Origin: Chrysoporthe austroafricana | Taxonomy: Eukaryota; Ascomycota; Sordariomycetes; Diaporthales; Cryphonectriaceae | DNA: 64,000 bases | NCBI GenBank assembly: GCA_001051155.2 | Contig: JYIP02000004.1 | Span: forward strand, 2,040,383 to 2,104,382 | Direction: 5' to 3' | Part shown: piece after piece, positions 55,684-64,000 of the stretch | Layout of the letters: each line of letters starts with the position of its first letter | How positions within the stretch are numbered: position 1 is the first letter of the stretch | The notes under the pieces: model-generated | Told to the model about the DNA's origin: nothing | What the model saw: the letters and a program-made list of their open reading frames with translations, nothing else | Database searches by the model: none | Position numbers and translations under genes: made by a program

Positions 55684-58600
55684 ATGGATTACGTGACACT
55701 TCCACCTCTGGATGGGCCTGGCAGCAATGCTAATGACTTGATGGCATGGCTTAGAGAGAGGCCGGACGAGGATCTTGAACGGTGAGTAGAACCGCCATCT
55801 GTGAGGGTCCACCCACCTGTCGAACGCACATACCATAGCCCATTCTACTCCGATGCAGTTGTACGTCCTGCCATCTTTCGAATGGATATTTGAGGCTCGT
55901 ATCTGGGTGTTCTGGGCATCAAAAGAAAAAAAAGTCTAATAATTGACTCGTGCGTGGTGATTCGACGGGTAGGTGGGCTTCATGATGGACGCATGATGTT
56001 CTTACAAATTCGATTTAAGCTGACACCTTCATAGATCCGCTCAATCTCTATTTGAGAAGATCTTAAATGCGGCCTCTAAGCACCGGAACTCTACCAAAGA
56101 TGCTTGTGTAAAGCTCTGTGGCTTCGTCCAGCTCTGCCTAAAGTCCGAGCACGAATCGTTGCGTCTGTGGGCGTTTCAAGAGCAAACGGTGACGCGACTG
56201 TTCAATTACTACCTCGAATGGAACGAAAAAGATCAGCACAGGTCTATGAGACTTGTGCTCGATCTTGTATCGACCTTGATTCTCCAGAATCCAAGTGCAC
56301 AGGTCCGAAAATTTCTGAAGACGAGTTTTCTGTCGGAGCTGGTGGCCGTTATTGCCAGAAAGTCACCACGACCTGTCGTCAAATCGTGTATGAGCTCTTT
56401 GACTCAGTTCCTCACGAAGTCGGTGTTCAGTCTAGACGATGTATCGCAACAGTACCAGAGCGCATTTCCGGATTTGGCAGGCCAGCCACCAGTGTCATCC
56501 TGGCAGGCCATCGTGGTCGGCACGTTTAGGTGGATGGGTCTCCATTACATTTGTCCAGTGGCTGGCAAATTTCTCGTTACGATCTTTAGCATCCTCAATT
56601 CTGAGTCGTCTGCTGCAGGGTCTTCGTCATTGAGTAGTGCTGGTTTCAATGTTCAAGTATTGCGACGCTGGCTGGAGGCAGCCTTGTCCACCAACCCGGA
56701 CATTCTTGAAAGTGTCAAGAACTACGTACTGGCGCCAGTCTTCAAATCGGACCGCCGGCTATCTTTTGCGCTGTTGGAGGAGCTGCAGAGCCGCTCAGCA
56801 GACAAGACAAGCGGTCTTGATACAGACAGTGCTGCACTGCTACATCTTGCTGCTCTAGAAGTCGGGAAGAAGTCGTCAATTGTTGACGATCCAGGTAAGT
56901 GTATTACCTTGGCCGCATGTCAGAATAGTACCTAACGAGCTCTCAGATCCTGAAGGTGCTAAACAGGGGGAAAATGTTGTCCTCCTCGATCGAAATCTTC
57001 TTGAACGTTTCCTTGTCCACAATTCTCCCGAGGTCCGATCCTTCACAATGTCTCTACTGGTCACATCTTCGTCGACCACAAAGCCTTATTCTCAGATGGC
57101 TTTCGAGCTTCTGCAGCTGCATTTGAGATCATTTCACGCAGACCCTGACGCTAAGTTCCGCAATGAAATATTAGCTCATACAAAGAACATGGTGAAGAGG
57201 ATCAGAGGGGCCATTGCTATCCTGCAGAGAGACATCGGCAGACTAGCTATGAAGACTTCCAAAGTCAAGGTTCATGGCACACCAGTCAATACCCATATCA
57301 GCAGAGGGGCAAAGCAGATCGCGAATGCTGGAGAATCATGGCTCCGGGAGTCTCTCCGAGATCACGAGGCCTTTTTCGATTGGTACTTAGAATTTCTACG
57401 CCAGGAGCTTGTACCCACGGCATCGTACCAACGCCACATTACCGCCCTCAAGTCGCTGGTGAATATTATGAGTTTAGGGAGAGATACTCAAACTTCTGCA
57501 GACGAGCGCATCTATCAAGATCCTCAGTGGATGCGCACAATCATTGACCTCGTGTTGGACCCTTTCGACGATGTCAGAGAGACAGCCTCTAGCCTGTTGA
57601 TGTTGTTCCCAGCCGGGATCGTACGGACAAAGCCAGTCTACGATGCAACAGAGTTCCCAATAATACCGTTGGACATCCTGAGGGAATTCTGTGCCAGGGC
57701 AGCAAGCCTTGCGTCTCGAACCAGCCGTGCGGATCATTCAGATGGAACAGCCCGCTCCCTCGGTCTTCTCTGTGCCTGGCAAGAGCAGCTTGATCAGAAA
57801 TTTGCATTGCTTTCGCGGACCTTAGACGAATTGGAGCAAAAAATAGCAACGGCAGAACAGGACCTTGGCTATGCGGTCATGTCAGAGCCTGTCCACGGAA
57901 CGTTCGCAGCTATTCGATATATCTGGGAGGTTCTTTCAAAAGGCCGCTACCGCGTCGAAGAACTCCAACTTCTCGCTGAGCCTCAATTTCGGATAATTGA
58001 CCTTTGCAGGCGGATATGGGAAGTCGTCAGTTACGTACTCTGTGACGACTCGCCTGAGGGACATCTTCCTGAAGAACTGGAGGAGATTGAAGGGCTAGAC
58101 ACGAAAGGGCTGCTAAGCTACAGCTTCCGCGCTGCTCATGAGTCCAGCAATCTCATGCGGACTATCGTGGGTAACTTGAGATTCAGCGGCACGGTCGGCT
58201 ACCTGTTACCCCCTTCTGAGGTATTCAGAGCAGCTGGAGATTTAGCCTTTACCCAACTTTCAACATTGCGGCACCGTGGCGCATTCAGCTCAGTCTCCCT
58301 CACGTTCACCTGTTGCTGTCAACACGCTCAAGATCCTGCTGTGGCAGCCCCGGCGGATATGCAGCCTTTGCTGGAAAGCTGGTACGAAGGCACACTGTCA
58401 TGCATTCAGAAACAAAGATCGACTACTCGCCGGTCGGCCGGCATACCAGCCTTGATCACAGGAATCTTGGCATCTAACGCCGACAGTCCATCTTTTCAAG
58501 AGGTGATGGGGCAATTGCAGGAGATCGCGGCAATACCAGCTTCAGTCTCCGAAACGGATGGCTCGAACCTGCCGCAGGTCCATGCCTTCAATTGCGTGAA

Positions 58601-60785
58601 AGAGGTATTCAAGAGCTCGCTTCTCAGCAAAAATGCAGAGATATACCTTGCGCAATGCCTGCAGCTCGCCACAAACAGCCTGAAGAGCGAGGTCTGGGCC
58701 ATTCGCAACTGTGCATTATTGCTGCTTCGGTCTTTGATTGATACATTGTTTGGTACAACCGAAAGCAAGTCAGCAATGGAAACAGGCTGGGACGGGAAGA
58801 CGCTTAGGTTGTCATACACCAAGTACTCGTCTTTGCCGCCTATCCTCTTGAACCTTCTTCAATCAGGTGAGCGAGCAATGGAGCCGAGCACCTTGACACA
58901 GAGCTCAGCAGCAGAAAGCGTGTTTCCCGCTTTGGAAATCATTCGACGGGCTGGACCGCCTGAATCTCACCGCAAGGAGCTGTATATTTACATCACCGAT
59001 TACTTGGGTAGCCATCAGTGGCATGTCCGTGAGATCGCTGCTCGGACTCTTTGTTCATTCCTTACGAATGAAGATTGGGTAGCCTGCTTCAGTGACCTTT
59101 TCGAGCAGGCGCGCGGCTCGGTAAATAGACTGCATGGAACGCTTCTTGCAGTCAAGTTCCTCCTGGAACGGAGAATCCTCGAGATCAAAGACGAGGCGGT
59201 TCTTGGTAATGCTTCTGCACAGTCATACAAGATTCACCATGGGCTAACGAGTCACACAGATGATATTGAGCAGCTCGAGCTTGTCCTACAAGCCTTCGAG
59301 AGACCTGCTCTACAGTCTTCGGAGACTGCTGCAGCTTACATCGAGGTACGCAATAAACTGTGGCAGGCCATCAAAGACAAGAAGGTCGCACCAGAGCCAT
59401 CACGTCTCGTCAACGAAATTAATCTTCGTCGAGAGCGTCGTCGCTATAAATCTGTGGCTCTGCTCAACAACCGAGTCGGTATCATGGCCCTGCACCTTTC
59501 GGCGGCGCCCAGGTGTCTTGACTCGCTGAGGGCGTACTTATTTGGTGCCCTGGTAGAGGACATAGACACAGCTTGTGTCTTGCTCGAAGCTACACCCGCC
59601 ATCTGGGGCTTCACTCAGGTTCCTGAACTCTGTGGTCTCTACCTCGAAATTTGCCAACACATGAAAGTACCCGAGGCCCGAACAGTTGCGTTGATGAACC
59701 TCGCTGAATTGATGGATCAAGGCATTGCCGAGGGAAAAATGCAGCTTTTGCCGAGCGCGGAAGATCTAGACTCCCTCCAGCAGTCCCTCGTGGGCAACAT
59801 CAGTCCAACACTCGCAAATGCCATCCTTCTCGCCTCCGGCCCTATCATGGCCGTCCACACGCTCAAGCATCACGGCCAGATGTCCTTCTTCACGTTCGAG
59901 CAGAGGCTACGGGCTTGGGGCAAGGCTATGGCGGACGCGCTGCATGACAGCAATACTTTCGACATGCGCATGGCGTCTGCACAATCCTTGAGGTCTTTCG
60001 CATCCGCGCTCCGTTCTTCTGTCGGCAGCGACGCGGCTTACATCCCTTTCCTGCTCGCGCTGTACACGACGCTCATCGACGACGATGAAGAGATTCGTGA
60101 GATTGGCGCGATCACAACCGCGTTCGTCATGGCAAGGGAGAGCGTGAAGATACAGCCGCTTGTTGCCGTTGATGCCGCGGATGCCCTGCTGGCCTGGATA
60201 CAGAGGTTCTTCGGTCAGACGAACGAATTCAGGGCATACGTCACATGCCGCCTCGTTGGCAATTCATTAATCACCATCGACATCGGTGTGCAGGATCTAT
60301 CAGTCTGGGCGTCGCCGGAGGAGCAGTTCGCCGAGGCGCTCCAGGTCGATGAGAGCCTATTCGTAGTCGAGGAGCAGAACCTATTCATTGATGAGGTCAG
60401 AGAGACAGAGAGATGGGCTATCCTGTTTCGACAGCTGGACCCAGAATACGATGAAATCAAGGATGAGGAGGGTGCCAGCAGAAAAGTGCTGGTGATGCAC
60501 AGCTCCCTAGCTGCACTGAAGGCGTGGACGGAGAGAGCTTTGACGGTATTGGCGGGACAGGTCACGAGGGACGACGGACCGCTAGGATGGGCTTCAAACC
60601 CTGGTGCATTTGCCTTGTGTCATCGCGTGCTGGTGTGTGGGAGGATCCTCTCTGAATTGCTGGATGCGGACACTCAGACCATCGCGGCCCTGCTGGAGCA
60701 GATTCGGGAAGCTGGGCGAAGATCAAGATTCCACGGCCTGCTGCTGTCCACGCTAGATGAGTCGGCTGCACCGCAGGTCGCATAG
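55684..60785 (+). CDS. TRM732: Trm732/THADA homolog (DUF2428 HEAT-repeat tRNA methylation cofactor)
   Basis: A 1598-residue HEAT/ARM-repeat protein. Exons are 55684-55781, 56035-56894 and 56947-60785, in frame. In yeast, Trm732 partners the methyltransferase Trm7 to 2'-O-methylate position 32 of the tRNA anticodon loop; the human relative is THADA. The DUF2428 core lies around residues 720-780 with NLRFSGTVGYLLPPSEVF and the highly conserved LSTLRHRGAFSSV. The N-terminus (NDLMAWLRERPDEDL, then SAQSLFEKIL after intron 1) and repeated helical pairs elsewhere fit the family, and the length is usual. Intron 1 is 253 nt, long for this genome, so the first exon is less certain than the rest. It converges on the DUF3074 gene across a 550-bp 3' gap. 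Confidence 0.87.
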
Positions 60786-61335
60786 CCAGACACCGCCAAT
60801 ATCATCCCATCTTTCATTCTCACGTGCTTTATCAGGCCTTGCTGCAGAACCGTTGCCGCCAATCGCCCCGGTACCCAGACTGGCATCTTGGTCGAGCGGT
60901 CAAGTACCAATTTACCAGTGTGCGGAGTCTGGCTTGGAAAGAGGGATGATTGGATGGGCGCCCGTTCAAATCCCGGTTGGATCCGTGGAAAGTGAGTACA
61001 CTGGCTTCTGGGTGGCAGAGACGTAGGCTGCATTAATTGCAGCCGAACTCTTCCCCCCCCCCTTTTTTTGTTTTCTTGTCCCCCCTCCTTTGTCCCCCCC
61101 CCCTTTCTTTCTTTTTCTGGTCGCCTTCTGCTCGGAGGCCTGACCTAGAGTCATCACAGTGCAAATATTACATACAGCATACAGTCTAATATTAAAAGCC
61201 ACCCACATCTCCAGATTCAACCTAAAACTCCTACCATTCATGCATACGCTACACTCCTTATGCAAAAAGCTGAGGTTATGATATACCACGAATCCACAAA
61301 GAAGAAAAGAGGGTAGGGGGTATCGCCCTTTGTTC
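60786..61335. other. Intergenic between convergent genes, with C/T simple-sequence tracts
   Basis: 550 bp of 3' flanks. Runs of C and T occupy about 61051-61115 on the plus strand (C10T7, then C-rich and T-rich blocks). No gene. Confidence 0.5.
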
Positions 61336-63414
61336 TCATTTTGACCTGCAGGAATGTTGCGAGGCTTTTTCGTCATCCTCCTCCCTGTTCTCGTTTCCGC
61401 TCCCGTTCCCAAGTGGCTCACCCGCTTTACCTAAAGCTTCCAGCTTGCCTAGCTTAGCGACTAGCTGCGTATTTTGCGCCTGCAGCTCGCCAACCTGGTC
61501 CTTCAGGATGTCGACCTGTTTGAGGGCCATATCCCTTTCGATCCTCGTCCTGTCCAGCTCCATCGCCAGGTTGTTCCGCGCTTCCTTCTCCGCCTCCTTC
61601 TTGCGTCTCTCCTCTGCCTTCTTCTCATCCTTCAGGCGCTTGTCTTCCAGTTTCTTCATCTCCTTACGGTAGTTCTCCTCCTGCCGCGCGATCTCCTTCT
61701 CGTGCTTCTCCTTCAGTTTCGCGAGGGCGTCATCATCACCCTGACTTGACTTGCTCTGCAGACTGCGCTCTTGTTGCTTCGCCCGCTTCTCCTCCAGCTT
61801 CTGATATCGCTCCTGCAGCTTCTTGAGCTGCTTCTCGTGCTGTGTCGTGTGGGCTTTAGAGCTGGACTCGTTGGTCTTGCCGGACTTGAGGGAGGCGAGG
61901 TCTGCGTCGAGCGCCGTGGCGACTGGATTAGGTTCTGGAGCCGATGCGTAGCTACGATCCGACTCATCGGAGTCGGAGGCGTCGGCGGTATTATCGAGGT
62001 CCGTCTCAGGTCTGGTCGCGGAGGTGAAGTTTGGCAGCCGGGACGCGACTGCAAATGAGGCCATTCCAAGTGCGCCAGTGATCATGGTATATAGGCCGCT
62101 AGGTGGTTCCTGATCTGGGATTGGGTATGGGTTGGCATTTCGTTGGCCTGGCGCTGTCGGCTGCCTCGCCGGAGCAGGGGCTGGCGTCTCGCTTTTCACA
62201 GCCTGCTCCTGGAGGTTGTCATCATTGGACTCCTCGAAATCCTCTGCGCTCTTCGTTTCCAGCCACTTGATGAACCGACCAGCGTCGTTTATGATGCCAC
62301 CAGGTGTACCCTTCTCGACCATGAATCGCGGCACACTGCCGCCAGGGTCAGAACGCGTGACCATGATCCACTCCAGCGCCGTCCCCGTCTTGGTTTCGGA
62401 CAGATTCATCCCAGCATCCTCCGCCAGGCCGGGAGAGGGCAGCTCTGACATTGAGCGTGCGAGGTTCAGATCCCTAGCCGACTCCAGTCCTTCTCTCCGT
62501 GCAGCCGACCGTAGCATTGCCTCCCTGCCAAGCTTATCACCACCGAGCTGCAAAGTCTGAGGCTGTATGTTCTCCTGTCTCAAGTCCACAGAGGACCTTG
62601 TCCTACGTGGTGATATCTCCGCAGGTATCTCCCTGATCATCTCTACGCTTTCGTACGAGCCTCGGATGTAGCCCGACCGGGTCTCACACTCGGAATGTCC
62701 GCACGGCTTGGACACGACCATGTACTGTCTCGGCTCATTCCCCTTCGTTCCCTTCGTCCCCTCGCCGGAACCAGTCAACAGAAGTGTCACAAAATCTCTC
62801 GGCGTCGTCGGTCCGGGGAACTGCGCGCTGAGCAGCCAGACTTCTGTCTTTCCTACGCCGTCGCACGCACGGTGCTCGGCTCTCCTCTCCGCACCTATAC
62901 CCCGAACATTCCCCGTCCCGGGGCCGTTGAAGGCCTTCAGCGTCTCGGCGAACTCCCGCCCCAGACCCAGCCTGAACTTGTCGAAGGGTATCCCTTCGTG
63001 TACGCTCCTCCGTGCGAACCACGCGCCGCGCCCGTCCTTGGCTGCCAGCTTGTACACGCTCATGCCCATAGGGTTGTCCTTTGCCGGCACCTTGACTTCC
63101 TTCCACTCCTTCTGCAGCTGTGCCGCGTGCGCCGCCGCAGTGGCGGCCACCTCGCTCTCGTTTGCCGTCGTGTTCGCATGCTCCCTGCCGCCGCTGCCTG
63201 TGGAGGCGTCGGGCGAGCGCAGGACGGAGCTGTCGGTATGGCTTCGGGCTCGGCCGGGCGGTGGGGGTTTCGTCTGCGCCGGAGGCATGGGTACACTGTC
63301 GACGACGGTCTGGGCCTGGGCGAATGTCGAGCTCAAGAAGTGCTTGAGGTTATCGTGTGATACGTCCGCCCAGTCGATCGGGCCGAGGGCTTTCAGGGGC
63401 TCATGGTGGGCCAT
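61336..63414 (-). CDS. DUF3074 (START-like) protein with C-terminal coiled coil
   Basis: An intronless 692-residue fungal protein. Residues about 120-400 form the DUF3074 domain, a START/lipid-transfer-like fold: AWFARRSVHEGIPFDKFRLGLG, EVWLLSAQFPGPTTPRDFVTLLLT, YMVVSKPCGHSECETRSGYIRGSYESVEMIREIP and GTALEWIMVTRSDPGGSVPRFMVEKGTPGGIINDAGRFIKWL are its successive conserved blocks, separated by a low-complexity insertion. After a short hydrophobic stretch (GLYTMITGALGMASFAVA, about 500-517) a long Lys/Glu-rich coiled coil (about 560-680) ends the protein. Lipid or hydrophobic-ligand binding is inferred from the fold; the biological role is unknown. The ATG at 63414 is chosen because the longer upstream frame is Cys/His-rich and resembles an untranslated leader. 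Confidence 0.85.
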   Translation of the reverse strand: MAHHEPLKALGPIDWADVSHDNLKHFLSSTFAQAQTVVDSVPMPPAQTKPPPPGRARSHTDSSVLRSPDASTGSGGREHANTTANESEVAATAAAHAAQLQKEWKEVKVPAKDNPMGMSVYKLAAKDGRGAWFARRSVHEGIPFDKFRLGLGREFAETLKAFNGPGTGNVRGIGAERRAEHRACDGVGKTEVWLLSAQFPGPTTPRDFVTLLLTGSGEGTKGTKGNEPRQYMVVSKPCGHSECETRSGYIRGSYESVEMIREIPAEISPRRTRSSVDLRQENIQPQTLQLGGDKLGREAMLRSAARREGLESARDLNLARSMSELPSPGLAEDAGMNLSETKTGTALEWIMVTRSDPGGSVPRFMVEKGTPGGIINDAGRFIKWLETKSAEDFEESNDDNLQEQAVKSETPAPAPARQPTAPGQRNANPYPIPDQEPPSGLYTMITGALGMASFAVASRLPNFTSATRPETDLDNTADASDSDESDRSYASAPEPNPVATALDADLASLKSGKTNESSSKAHTTQHEKQLKKLQERYQKLEEKRAKQQERSLQSKSSQGDDDALAKLKEKHEKEIARQEENYRKEMKKLEDKRLKDEKKAEERRKKEAEKEARNNLAMELDRTRIERDMALKQVDILKDQVGELQAQNTQLVAKLGKLEALGKAGEPLGNGSGNENREEDDEKASQHSCRSK

Positions 63415-64000
63415 CGTCAATGCTGGGTACACTTGTCTAGATTCTTGGAGATTGGATATTCTGGAAGACTGATATCTTGCTATATTTGCGCAGTGGCGAG
63501 AGTGACTAATGGTTACTATTGCGCAACAATTGGAAGCAGTGGCTAGGTCCAAAGAAAAGGCAAAATCGAATAGGTCGTGCCAGTGACGAGGATGACGACG
63601 GCCGCAAGGCAGACTGAAGAAATGAACCCTAACATAGGTGAAAGAACCTGATCTTGTACGGATATCAGCATCGTCGTCTTGGAAACATTCAGACATGACT
63701 TGACGTCACCCCGGCGTCCGCGTTCCTGAATGAAACCCCTGTCCTGGTCGGCTCGTTTCAAAAGAAACGTCAGTGGAGTTCCTAGTGTGTGGGGTTCGGA
63801 TCCTCCCCCACGGCCTTTCTACTTACAAGGTAGAGGCATCCGCTATTGGAAGCTTGGCATCAACTGACAATGGACGGCGGACGACGGCGACGGACACCTT
63901 TTAAGGCAAGGGCTGGAGCAGAACAACCTCAGCACCCAACACAATCATGAGATCCGACAAAATAGCCTCCAGTTCCTCCGTAGCAGTCAAGTGCTCTGTA
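63415..64000. other. Right-edge intergenic region, possible start of another gene
   Basis: Holds the DUF3074 gene's promoter. At the extreme right an ATG at 63947 on the plus strand follows a CA-rich leader-like stretch and stays open to the window end (18 codons, MRSDKIASSSSVAVK). It could be the 5' end of a further gene but is too short to identify. Confidence 0.35.

Noticed and set aside
1..64000. tRNA, rRNA, CRISPR arrays, telomeric repeats
   Set aside because: No cloverleaf-compatible B-box sequences, rRNA cores, spaced repeats or TTAGGG arrays were seen; a covariance-model search (tRNAscan-SE, Infernal) would be needed to exclude diverged or small RNA genes.

Overview
The window is nuclear DNA from a filamentous ascomycete (Pezizomycotina; Sordariomycetes is my inference). 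Genes are dispersed and each has its own promoter. Introns are mostly 50-110 nt, with GT(A/G)NGT-type donors, CTRAC-like branch sites and YAG acceptors. The gene content is typical of these fungi: two SAT4/PTH11-like rhodopsin-fold membrane proteins, a PDR-type drug pump, a tyrosinase, a P450 and a fungal-specific DUF3074 protein. No rRNA, tRNA, CRISPR array, intact transposon or prokaryotic-style operon was recognised.

Layout. 1-22.6 kb is gene-sparse and accessory: a SAT4-family membrane protein (59-1411, -), a full-size ABCG/PDR transporter (4210-8874, -), an NmrA-like NAD(P)-binding protein (10794-11732, -), a secreted GH16 glucanase (12712-13552, -), an amino-acid permease with a 12-nt microexon (15435-17347, -), and a decayed C-terminal piece of a NACHT/STAND-type protein (21248-22560, -). 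Intergenic spaces here reach almost 4 kb.

22.9-37.5 kb is denser and mostly housekeeping: TTI1 (22893-26326, -) divergent from a DUF1749 alpha/beta hydrolase (26771-27795, +), an Ark1/Prk1-type actin-patch kinase (28925-32179, +), a P450 (33155-34609, +) and translation factor eIF5 (36084-37454, +), whose leader carries two weak-context upstream ORFs.

37.5-46 kb is accessory again: a second SAT4-family protein (38944-40432, -) and a secreted-type tyrosinase with one unusually long intron (43472-45223, +).

46-64 kb is mostly conserved: an N/G/W/P-rich protein of unknown function (46181-48666, -), dephospho-CoA kinase (49232-50056, -), a two-exon proline-rich protein whose 1.4-kb intron appears to contain a second same-strand gene (50660-52703, -), TIM23 (54373-55121, -) divergent from the tRNA 2'-O-methylation cofactor Trm732/THADA (55684-60785, +), and a DUF3074 coiled-coil protein (61336-63414, -).

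The genes do not form one pathway or a secondary-metabolite cluster. All exon structures were built by hand from splice signals and checked for frame (summed exon lengths divide by three). The most unusual observations are the nested or alternatively spliced locus at 50.7-52.7 kb, the eIF5 upstream ORFs, the permease microexon, and a tandem 11-bp promoter repeat upstream of the drug pump.
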